From NCBI GenBank assembly GCA_032123435.1, contig JAQBFJ010000021.1, positions 1-13,343 on the forward strand: a DNA stretch of 13,343 nt. Reading direction: 5' to 3'. Positions 1 to 7,900 of this stretch are shown piece after piece. Position 1 is the first letter of the stretch. Each line of letters begins with the position of its first letter. The position numbers and the translations under genes were made by a program. The notes beneath the pieces are model-generated. The model saw only the letters and a list, made by a program, of their open reading frames with translations. It was not told the origin of the DNA and did not search any database. Origin of the DNA: JAQBFJ01 sp032123435. GTDB lineage: Bacteria > Verrucomicrobiota > Kiritimatiellia > UBA8416 > JAQBFJ01.

Positions 1-21
1 GTCTGTTTTGCGGATCGTAAA

Positions 22-477
22 TCATTCCTTGCCTATTAATGCGCGAATTTCACTTACAAACTGGTTTACATCTTTAAACCTGCGATATACCGAAGCAAAT
101 CTGACAAACGCAACTTCATCCAACTTCTCGAGCCGTTCCACAACTTTTTCACCTATTGCCTGTGCGGGTAATTCGTGCTCGTATTCATTTTCCAGTTCTT
201 CCATTATACTGTCGACCATACTTTCAATCTGTTCAATGCTTACAGGTCTCTTTTCGCACGCGCGCTCGATGCCGCTTATGAGTTTATTTTTATCAAAATC
301 TTCATTACGCCCATCGCGCTTGGTCACCCTAAGTTTTGTTCTTAAGACTTCCTCGTAAGTCGTAAAACGATGTCCACATTCAAGACACACGCGCCTGCGC
401 CTGATGACGCCTCCATTTCTAATACCTCTGCTGTCGATTACTTTATCATCAGGATGAGAACATTTTGGGCACCGCAT
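22..477 (-). CDS. nrdR: Transcriptional repressor NrdR
   Basis: A 151-residue NrdR, full length for the family. NrdR is a cytoplasmic Zn- and nucleotide-binding repressor that senses ATP/dATP and turns down ribonucleotide reductase genes. Seen directly: an N-terminal zinc ribbon with Cys3, Cys6, Cys31 and Cys34 (CPKC ... CLEC), the basic stretch IRRRR between the pairs, the typical GHRFTTYE segment after the ribbon, and an ATP-cone domain from about residue 46 to 136 (VTKRDGR ... FVRFASVYRRF). I start it at the ATG at 477, not the in-frame TTG three bases upstream: the family begins MRCP, and AAGGAG then sits 7 bases before the start. It follows the receiver-protein gene by about 120 bases on the same strand. 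No nrd genes and no clear NrdR boxes are visible in the window, so its targets lie elsewhere. Confidence 0.97.
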   Translation of the reverse strand: MRCPKCSHPDDKVIDSRGIRNGGVIRRRRVCLECGHRFTTYEEVLRTKLRVTKRDGRNEDFDKNKLISGIERACEKRPVSIEQIESMVDSIMEELENEYEHELPAQAIGEKVVERLEKLDEVAFVRFASVYRRFKDVNQFVSEIRALIGKE

Positions 478-484
478 CAATAAG

Positions 485-490
485 CTCCTT
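485..490 (-). promoter_or_regulatory. Shine-Dalgarno site deciding the nrdR start
   Basis: On the minus strand this reads AAGGAG. It lies 7 bases before the ATG at 477 but only 4 before the alternative TTG at 480, so it favours the ATG that gives the canonical MRCPKC N-terminus. Confidence 0.75.
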
Positions 491-510
491 ACGACTCCAT
501 TTGAAAATCA

Positions 511-541
511 GAATACACCACCAACAATTGCTGTTGTATTC
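511..541 (-). other. Bulged inverted repeat between the receiver gene and nrdR
   Basis: Two nested arms pair here: GAATA (511-515) with TATTC (537-541), and CAACA (522-526) with TGTTG (532-536) around a 5-base loop. A 6-base bulge sits on one side. Read leftward, the hairpin follows the receiver-protein stop and precedes nrdR. It is followed only by a weak T-rich stretch (TGATTTTC), so it could be a weak terminator, an RNA processing site or an operator. The pairing is seen; its function is a guess. Confidence 0.35.
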
Positions 542-598
542 ACGAAGTTCCTTCAAACCTTCAGCATTTGCAGTATTGTTTCTTCTTGGATATTCTTA

Positions 599-1378
599 CT
601 AGCCTGCAATTTTTTCAACAGCGGCCAACAAAGATTTAGAGTCATCACTTCGAATAAATTGCTTTATACCGGTTCCAGCCTGAGTAAACTTTGATTCGGC
701 AGCCGTGGAACTGCTATTGTCGTACAGTACAATGGGTATATTGTTGGTATTGGGCATCTCCTTCAGCATTTGCGCGACAGCGTCACCATTCATACGTGAA
801 AGCACAAGTTTCATCACAATCACATCCGGCTGTTGAACAATAGCTTTCTCAAGCACTTCCGGGCCCTTTGCAACACTGTCAACAATGTAGCCGGCTCCGG
901 CAAATGCATCAACCAGCCTCGTCCTGACACCGCCATCGTCCTCCGCAATCAGCACTGTTTTCTTAACATTCCTGCTTTTTCCCTCAGCTTTGTCGTCATC
1001 ACTGCCACTGCGCAGAAAAATAATCCGGCCAACTTCCATGAGTAGATCATTTGGATCGCATGGTTTTGCTATAAACCCGTCCACGCTTACGTTTGCGAAA
1101 AATTCTGCCATATTGGCTCTGGCCGTAAGAACAAGCACAGGATACCGAGGCTTGCCGTTAGCCAGGGATATTTCCTTAAGGAAACCTATGCCGCCCATTC
1201 CCGGCATGCTCATGTCCAGTATTATAAGATCCGGATGTATGTTTTTTAGTTTTTTCAAACCCTCTTCGCCGGAATCGGCCGTAGTTACATCGTAATCTTC
1301 AAAGGCGAGAAAATCACTTAACGTGATTAATAAATTCGTATCATCATCTATCAACAATATCTTCTTCTTGTTCGTCAT
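599..1378 (-). CDS. Tandem-receiver response regulator (REC-pseudoREC)
   Basis: 259 residues holding two CheY-like receiver domains and no output domain. REC1 (about 4-122) looks active: acidic cluster DDD at 11-13, phospho-acceptor Asp55 in LIILDMSMPG, Thr85 and Lys105 (FIAKP). REC2 (about 140-257) keeps the acidic pair (AEDD, 146-148) but is degenerate: the phospho-Asp position is Lys190 (VIVMKLVL), the Thr position is Tyr219 (VLYD), and the conserved Lys appears replaced (FIRSDD). REC2 therefore probably cannot be phosphorylated and may act as a binding module. AAGGAG lies 5 bases before the ATG. It sits 23 bases after the hybrid kinase gene, so that kinase is its likely phosphodonor. With no DNA-binding or enzymatic domain, it probably acts by protein contact. 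Confidence 0.9.
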   Translation of the reverse strand: MTNKKKILLIDDDTNLLITLSDFLAFEDYDVTTADSGEEGLKKLKNIHPDLIILDMSMPGMGGIGFLKEISLANGKPRYPVLVLTARANMAEFFANVSVDGFIAKPCDPNDLLMEVGRIIFLRSGSDDDKAEGKSRNVKKTVLIAEDDGGVRTRLVDAFAGAGYIVDSVAKGPEVLEKAIVQQPDVIVMKLVLSRMNGDAVAQMLKEMPNTNNIPIVLYDNSSSTAAESKFTQAGTGIKQFIRSDDSKSLLAAVEKIAG

Positions 1379-1401
1379 AATATCTCCTTAATTCAATAAC
1401 T

Positions 1402-3018
1402 TCAGCGTCCAAGCGTTGCCGCCCCAATAAAAGCGCCCTCAATGCGATCAAGCAGATCATTTTCATGCCACGGCTTTGACATGGCAGGTATGGAAAAGTT
1501 ATTCAGGATCTGGGCCTTGGCCTGTCCAATATGGGCGCCGGTAATTACAATTATAGGTATTCTTCTTGTTGCCTTATTGCTTTTCATTTTCAGAATGACT
1601 TCCGTACCCTCCGTTTCAGGAAGCACAAGATCCAGAACAACAATATCAGGTTCGTTCTTTTCCACCTTGTCAAGCGCTTCTGCTCCGTCACATGCCCTTA
1701 TCACCTTATAACCGTAACCTGATATTTGATGTTCCAGCAAGTCTAGAATAGCCGGTTCGTCATCTACTATCAATACCACAGGAACTTTTCCATCAGCAGG
1801 AAGGCTTACAAAAACGACCGTCCCTTTATCGGCGTCAGGCGGAGGACTTTGAATACTAATTGTGCCGCCGTGTAATTCGATAATTTCTTTTGAAATGGCC
1901 AATCCCAGCCCTGATCCAGAAGGTTGTTCGCCTACAGTGAAATATCTCTCTGTAACCCTGTTAACTGCTTCCGGCGGTATACCTATTCCGGTATCACGAA
2001 CGCTTAAAAAAACATGGTCCGAATGCCTGGGGTCCGGCCCCACTGTAACACTTATTGTCCCTTCACGCTGTGTAAATTTTATTGCGTTGCCCAGAATATT
2101 CAATACCACACGTTCCATCTTGTGGAAATCACATTCTACAAACCGCCTTTCCTTGCCTGTAGACATATTCAGCGTCAAGTATTTCTGACCAGCCTGCACG
2201 CTTAATGATTCAACTGTCCGGCTAACAAAACGCGCGAACGGAATTTTTGCTTTTGCCAGAACAAGGGTTTTGCTTTCTATTTTTCTTAAATCCAGTATGT
2301 CGTTAACCGTGCCCAGCAGTCTCTTGCAGTCCCTGTCAATCGTTTCCAGATATTGCCTGACTCTTTCCGATACGGGACCAGCAACACCCTTCAGTAGATT
2401 CGCAACACCATAAATCATCGATGTCAAAGGCGTCCTTAACTCATGAGAAACATTTGAAACAAACTGGGATCTTGCCCTGTCCTGCGCCTCCAGCCGCGCT
2501 ACAGCATCTTCCAGCGCTTCCTGGGCCTGCTTGCGTATGGCAATGTTTCTGACAAAGAAGCACAGACGGTTATGACCATCCATCTCTATCTTGTTAACTG
2601 CTATTTCAGCCGGAAACATGGTCTTATCCCGCCTTACACAACTGCACTCAATCATAGTGTATTTCTGATCCTTCAGATTCTTCGAGATGCCGGCAAGCAG
2701 TGCCATGTCCGAACCTGAAATCTTGTCAATAATATTGGTGCTTTCTAAATCTTTGTCCTGACATCTGAAAAACTCCAGCGCCCGCGTATTGTAGTCAATA
2801 ATCTTCCCTTCACCATCAGAAATGATCACCGCATCATAAATACTTTGAAGAAGCTTTTCGTATTCATCAGAATAACTAACCTTTTTTTCGCTAAATACAC
2901 CTGACTTGCTCTCAGACACATCCGCCTTGCGCTTTTCGTCCACAACAGCCGACCCATTAAACCTGGATGGACTCAGGTCTATGCGCATCGTTCTTGTCAT
3001 TTCATCTTTGGGTGGCAT
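1402..3018 (-). CDS. Hybrid sensor histidine kinase (PAS-HisKA-HATPase-REC)
   Basis: 538 residues with no transmembrane segment, so a soluble cytoplasmic kinase. Domain order: a charged N-terminal tail (1-50), one PAS domain (about 52-165), HisKA with phospho-acceptor His192 in SHELRTPL, HATPase_c (N-box Asn307/Asn311 in LNILGNAIKF, G1 DTGIGIP at 342, G2 GSGLGLAI at 368-375), and a C-terminal receiver (Asp419/Asp420, phospho-Asp463 in VVLDLVLP, Thr493, Lys515 in SKPW). All catalytic residues appear intact. It lies 20 bases downstream of the 561-aa gene and 23 bases upstream of the tandem-receiver gene, so the three are probably co-transcribed. The signal is unknown, since one PAS gives no ligand clue. 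No HPt domain is encoded here, so any full phosphorelay needs an outside partner. The Shine-Dalgarno is weak (GGGA, about 12 bases upstream). Confidence 0.93.
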   Translation of the reverse strand: MPPKDEMTRTMRIDLSPSRFNGSAVVDEKRKADVSESKSGVFSEKKVSYSDEYEKLLQSIYDAVIISDGEGKIIDYNTRALEFFRCQDKDLESTNIIDKISGSDMALLAGISKNLKDQKYTMIECSCVRRDKTMFPAEIAVNKIEMDGHNRLCFFVRNIAIRKQAQEALEDAVARLEAQDRARSQFVSNVSHELRTPLTSMIYGVANLLKGVAGPVSERVRQYLETIDRDCKRLLGTVNDILDLRKIESKTLVLAKAKIPFARFVSRTVESLSVQAGQKYLTLNMSTGKERRFVECDFHKMERVVLNILGNAIKFTQREGTISVTVGPDPRHSDHVFLSVRDTGIGIPPEAVNRVTERYFTVGEQPSGSGLGLAISKEIIELHGGTISIQSPPPDADKGTVVFVSLPADGKVPVVLIVDDEPAILDLLEHQISGYGYKVIRACDGAEALDKVEKNEPDIVVLDLVLPETEGTEVILKMKSNKATRRIPIIVITGAHIGQAKAQILNNFSIPAMSKPWHENDLLDRIEGAFIGAATLGR

Positions 3019-3038
3019 TTTTCAGATCCCGCAATAGG

Positions 3039-4724
3039 TTACTTATCATAAACTGACGCTTGAATCGCCGAATCCGGCTTAAGCGTAGTTGGTAACCCGG
3101 AAATTTCCATGAGTTTATTGATCAATTTTTGAAGCTTTTCTCCGCTTTCCGTAGCCAACTTGAGCATATCCTCCTGCGCGTTAGTTATTTCTCCCAGACT
3201 ACGGGAAATTATCATGTCTACAGAACATCCTATTACTGCCAGCGGCTGACACAATTCCTGCACTATTTCAGCCAGGAATTCCACCATTTGTTTCCTGCTC
3301 ATACGCTGTTCTTTAGGTTTTTTTTCGCCTCTTTTCTCCGCTTCTTCCGCAGCTTCTTCCTCTTTCACCTTTTGAACAAGATCATCTATTTTTCGTTCCG
3401 TTTCTGCTACCACATTGTTAACTTCAGATTCCAATTCGCGCACGGATTCAGAAAGTTTCTTTTCAAGCGCTGTGCTATCGGCTGTTTCTTTGCCCCCTTC
3501 TTCGTTCTTTATCATATCCTCTTCAAGATGCTCCAACAGCATGGCAAGACGTCCGATAGCCGCGATCCCGCCTCCACCCTCGCCTCGTCCGATCCCCATG
3601 TCTTTGCCCATGCCGCTCTTAACAATCAGATCCTGCCAACCCTCCATTGACAATCCGCATGATTGCAGTTTGCCAAGCAAATCAGTGTCGCCTATTTTAT
3701 CACCTTTGGATTTTATAAAACGCATGATACGCTTTTCGTTGGTATCAATAGCGTTGCGTTTCTTCATGTACTCTTCGGCAAGAGCTTCTATCGTCAATTC
3801 ATCGTTCATCTCTTCTATCGCTTCAGTAATGAGCCCTTCATCTTCGGGCTCCATCGATCCGCGTTCAGACCGCATCTTGTCTAGAAGTTCCTTCTCAAGA
3901 AGCATTAATGTCTTCTTGATCCTTTTCTTGCCCTTCTGCGTTTTTGCGTCCGGGCTCTGCATTAAACTTTCATTAGCCCGCCGCAAACAGCCAACAACTA
4001 CCTCTGTAAATGTTTCGCCACCTTCAAGATCAATTGTCTGCGACTTTACTTCAGCTGATCGCAGAATCAGTTCACCAAGCTTATCGGCGCTTGAAGCAGC
4101 CGCCTCCATGCCCTGAACAACGTTCTTGTCCGCCGACGAAACGTCTCCCCTCAGAAAAGCCATGATTGTTTCTACCGTCGCGGCGGCGGCGGCAGTTTTT
4201 TCCTGCACTTCCTGTGCTTCCTGTGCTTCCTGCGCATCATCCTTCGACATAACCACTTCATCTTCTGTAACTTGAACGTATGAAATTGTCGTGACGCGCA
4301 CATATTCCAGACCCGCCTTAGCTACAGCCGCGGCAAAACCGCCCTGCTCTTTTATATCTTCAGGCTTGGAATTAAATAGATCCATCAATCCTTCAAATTT
4401 TTCGCTCGTCATGCCACACTTGAGAGAAAAACTGTTGAGATCCATGTCGCTTAATCTGCTCACAAACGTTTCCATCAGCTTGTTTCTCACTTCCACCGCC
4501 TTCTGGTTAACCATAAGTGCGTTTTCAGTGACATTGAAGGAAACTTCCGGACAAGCTAAAAATATATCTGAAAGAATTTTATAGGCGTCTTCACGAGCCT
4601 TCTTGGTAACACTGTGGTTCGTGCCATAAAGAAATGTATTGCTGAAAACGAGCCCTATTGCCCGCACCAGTTTTTCCGCGTCGAACCCACCTTCCGGCAC
4701 AGCTTGTATATTCTTATCATTCAT
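3039..4724 (-). CDS. Signalling protein with His-less DHp-like C-terminus
   Basis: 561 residues, first gene of the leftward signalling operon, with no close family I can name. An N-terminal globular region (about 13-150) carries FLYGTNHSVTKKA; I recall similar segments at the N-terminus of bacterial HD-GYP and kinase-associated proteins, a weak inference. Then come a low-complexity Gln/Ala/Glu linker (162-183), a mainly helical acidic middle (185-370), a Gly-rich turn (376-388) and a charged coiled coil (417-475). The last 80 residues resemble a histidine-kinase dimerisation helix: VQELCQPLAV aligns with SHELRTPLTS of the neighbouring kinase but has Gln489 where the phospho-His belongs, and no ATPase domain follows. 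It may pair with the kinase as a scaffold or inhibitor. No Shine-Dalgarno is seen. The start is the only upstream ATG and lies just after a -10 box. Confidence 0.8.
   Translation of the reverse strand: MNDKNIQAVPEGGFDAEKLVRAIGLVFSNTFLYGTNHSVTKKAREDAYKILSDIFLACPEVSFNVTENALMVNQKAVEVRNKLMETFVSRLSDMDLNSFSLKCGMTSEKFEGLMDLFNSKPEDIKEQGGFAAAVAKAGLEYVRVTTISYVQVTEDEVVMSKDDAQEAQEAQEVQEKTAAAAATVETIMAFLRGDVSSADKNVVQGMEAAASSADKLGELILRSAEVKSQTIDLEGGETFTEVVVGCLRRANESLMQSPDAKTQKGKKRIKKTLMLLEKELLDKMRSERGSMEPEDEGLITEAIEEMNDELTIEALAEEYMKKRNAIDTNEKRIMRFIKSKGDKIGDTDLLGKLQSCGLSMEGWQDLIVKSGMGKDMGIGRGEGGGGIAAIGRLAMLLEHLEEDMIKNEEGGKETADSTALEKKLSESVRELESEVNNVVAETERKIDDLVQKVKEEEAAEEAEKRGEKKPKEQRMSRKQMVEFLAEIVQELCQPLAVIGCSVDMIISRSLGEITNAQEDMLKLATESGEKLQKLINKLMEISGLPTTLKPDSAIQASVYDK
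4202..4237 (-). repeat. Four tandem 9-base units in the 561-aa gene
   Basis: On the plus strand the units are CCTGCACTT, CCTGTGCTT, CCTGTGCTT and CCTGCGCAT, the middle two identical. They encode the Ala-Gln-Glu repeats around residues 163-174. A short GCG-triplet run just to the left (about 4178-4194) encodes an alanine tract. Both lie in the linker between domains, where length changes are tolerated. Confidence 0.85.
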
Positions 4725-4730
4725 AGCGCC

Positions 4731-4760
4731 ATTATAGACGGATATTCACGAAGAAAACAA
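4731..4760 (-). promoter_or_regulatory. Probable promoter of the signalling operon, leaderless geometry
   Basis: On the minus strand a perfect TATAAT lies at 4736-4731. A TTGTTT -35 (three of six matches) lies 18 bases upstream at 4760-4755. Only six bases (GGCGCT) separate the -10 from the ATG at 4724, so transcription would begin at or next to the start codon, and no Shine-Dalgarno is present. The -10 match is strong and the -35 weak. Confidence 0.5.
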
Positions 4761-4783
4761 CAAGAAAGGATTCGTTTTTCTCT

Positions 4784-4825
4784 ATAGCCGATAATTAATC
4801 TACCTTCCGCTCATAATAGCCGATA
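4784..4825. repeat. Direct repeat ATAGCCGATA in the divergent intergenic region
   Basis: Two identical 10-base copies lie at 4784-4793 and 4816-4825, with start points 32 bases apart, close to three helical turns. A degraded third copy, ATAGACGGATA, lies at 4734-4744 and overlaps the -10 of the leftward promoter. The placement between divergent genes suggests operators for a regulator binding one DNA face, but no regulator is identified. Confidence 0.4.
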
Positions 4826-4846
4826 TTTCAGCAAATGGAGATGCTC

Positions 4847-4875
4847 CTGAACGGTATTGTGTTGTTGCATATAAA
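4847..4875 (+). promoter_or_regulatory. Weak candidate promoter for the SNF2 helicase gene
   Basis: TATAAA (4870-4875, five of six matches) with CTGAAC (4847-4852, three of six) 17 bases upstream. It would give an mRNA leader of about 30 bases that contains the AGGA Shine-Dalgarno at 4897-4900. The region is AT-rich, so chance matches are likely. Confidence 0.3.
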
Positions 4876-4911
4876 TAATGTAATTTATACTCTTACAGGA
4901 AAAAATCTCTC

Positions 4912-7900
4912 ATGAACATACCTATCACACAAAAAATACTTATCGATTGGGCAGGCTCCCAGGTGTTTAAGGACGCTGAATTGCTGGTTCATAACGGCAG
5001 TGTGGTCGAAGCATCCTATGACCCACCCTATATAAAAGGAACCATAACCTGGAGCAATAGAACCCTGAAAACCTCCGTCAAAATCCTTCCAGACGGAACC
5101 GTTGAAAGCCAATGCCCCTGTTATGCCAATGTCGAACGCGGTATGATATGCCCCCACGTTATAGCTATAGGACTCGTATTGGTCAGACGCGCTACAGACA
5201 CTAAACGTGAAGAAAAATACCAGCAAGAACTGCGTCGGGCATCCCGCCTGGCCGCCGTAAACGAAAAAGAATATATATGCCGCGTTTCAATTGATACACC
5301 AGGCGCAATACCTGCCAAACTGAACATTATCCTTGATAAGAACTGGCTGGAAGATTCACGCGCCGGAAATATCCGCTTAAAATGCATGGTCGAATGCCGG
5401 CAAGACAGCTTGCCTATAGATGAAGTGCCCAAAGACATCCCCTTAAGTTTCAACAAACAGGACGAATCCATCCTCTTTGTGCTGGAGGATATCTGCGGCG
5501 GCCCGGCACAAGGATGTATCGAATTAAGCGTTTCCGATTTCATAAATATTGTTAGACTGCATTCCGGACACACAATCATCTGTTCAGATGACAGCAGAAT
5601 AACCGTTAACAAAACTAAAATTACAACATTTCTTAACATGGATATAGACAGGGAGAACGGTGAATTAATCCTCATGGCTCATACCGAACTTCCTTTTATG
5701 AAAAGTGGTCAACGCCCTGTCTATATAATCTCCGGACGATCCGGCTGGGTTTACGGAGCAAACAACTTGTGGCCGCTCGAAAATGTTCTTTCCGAACCAT
5801 ATCATTCAATCTACAAGGAACCTGTCATTGTTGCACGCCAGGATATCGTCAGATTTCTGAAAACAGAACTTGCCACTCTCTCGAAATATGCCCGCATAGA
5901 ATCGGATATCTCTATCGACCTGTTCACTATCGAACCAACTTCACCAAGATTCCGCCTGCTCGTGAGAGGAAGTCCCGCATCTCTTTCGGCAACCTTGTAC
6001 GCGAATTACGGCGTCGCAGAACTTGTCGCGGCTAAACCCGACCCTATGGAGCATTTCGCCATTCCGGATCCTGACGATATCATGCGTTATACCGTCAGGA
6101 ATCCAGACGCTGAGAAAGCAGGCCTTATCCGACTGCGACCATCCGGTTTCAGCGGAGAATATGGCGATAATATGTCCAGCATCATCGGCAACAGGGAAGT
6201 ATTGAACTTTCTCGGCTGTTATCTGCCGTCATTACGACGTAAAGGCTGGAAAGTGGAACTCGAAGGTAAAGTGTCTCCCTACATGGATTCCATCACATTC
6301 ACGACACCCGTTGTCCATATCGATGACTCGCGAAATAGCAGCTGGTTCGATGTAAAATTCAATTTCGAAGATTCCACAGGACAAAGCATTCAGCAATCAG
6401 ATGTTCAAACTGCTATTCTAAAGGGAGAATCTTTTTTAAAACGCGGAAACACCGTAGCACTCCTCGATTCAGACGCCATAAAAGCCATGCAGGACGTCTT
6501 TTCCGATTGCGCCAGCGGCGAAGGAAATACGCCGGGCAGCTTCCAAATGCCGAATATTTACGCTTCCTTCGTAAAATCATCACTGAACGCTCTCGACGGC
6601 ATAGATATTGAAGATACCACCTCGTGGCGATGTCTCGCTGATAAGAACAACCGCGATCTCCAGATTGAACCAGTAACATTAAACCCACACCTGAACTCAA
6701 TCCTGCGCGGCTATCAGAAAGACGGCGTTAACTGGCTGGCGTTCCAGGAAAAACAGGGCTTCTGCGGCATCCTCGCAGACGAAATGGGACTGGGTAAAAC
6801 CGTCCAGACCCTTGCCTGGCTCCAGCTTGAACGATACAACCAGCATATGCGCGATAAACCGGCCCTCATCATATGCCCCACAAGTCTCGTGGAAAACTGG
6901 GAAGATGAAGTACGACAATTTGTTCCCGATATGAAAACCTTAATACTGACCGGTTCCGATCGTCATAATAAATGGGATCAATTAGAACATTCAAATATAG
7001 TGATAACATCATACGCAATTCTCCGACGAGACCTGGAACAGTATCTGGAACACGAATTCTCAGCAGTAATCCTGGATGAAGCACAGCATATAAAAAACCG
7101 GTCCTCTCAGAACGCCGCCGCCGCAAAACAAATCAGGGCTGGACATAAACTGGTGCTGACAGGAACACCTGTCGAAAACAGCGTGTCTGATTTGTGGTCC
7201 ATCATGGACTTCCTGATGCCCGGCTACCTCGCGTCTCACGATCTGTTTAGAAAAAATTATGAACTCCCAATAACCCACGGAAACAACGAGGGTGAAACCG
7301 CGCAAATAAAACTCAAACGTAAATTACACCCTTTTCTCCTGCGCAGACTCAAAACCGAAGTCGCTAAAGATCTGCCGGACAAAATAGAGAAGATATCATC
7401 CTGCCAGCTTACTACAGATCAGATCACTGTTTATAATGAATTGCTGAAATCTTCCCGGCAGAAAATCTCCAACATGATCTCCAAGGAAGGATTTAATAAA
7501 TGCCGCATGGAAATACTCGCAACATTAACACGCCTCAGACAGGCCTGTTGCCATCTGGACCTTCTGAAATTACCGGATTTCAAACCACAATATCCATCCG
7601 GAAAAATGGATCTGTTCTTTGAACTGGTTGACGAAGCGCTGGATGGTGGACACCGTATACTGGTGTTCAGCCAATTCGTGACCATGCTGAGTATCCTGCA
7701 AAAGGAACTGACGGAACGAAACCTCGCGTATTGTTATCTTGATGGCTCAACAAAGGACCGCATGACCATTGTAAGACGTTTCAATACGGATCACAATATC
7801 CCGCTTTTCCTTATAAGCCTCAAAGCAGGCGGCTCCGGCCTTAATCTTACCGGCGCAGATATGGTAATCCATTTCGATCCATGGTGGAACCCCGCCGTGG

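Noticed and set aside
449..556. Short minus-strand frame with WWC and a basic tail, between the receiver gene and nrdR
   Set aside because: 36 codons from a TTG, no ribosome site, ends inside nrdR in another frame. Probably chance.
481..598. NrdR box or nrd promoter near nrdR
   Set aside because: No pair of ACAC-ATAT-GTGT type palindromes was found. The inverted repeat at 511-541 does not match the NrdR box pattern.
3415..4116. Long plus-strand frame (233 codons), Ser/Pro-rich
   Set aside because: It lies wholly antisense to the 561-aa gene, whose helical, charged translation and operon position are far more gene-like. Serine-rich composition is typical of an antisense shadow.
4178..4237. 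GCG-triplet run and 9-base units as a CRISPR-like or phase-variable repeat
   Set aside because: The units are short, contiguous and in frame, encode a linker and have no spacers. They are a coding microsatellite.
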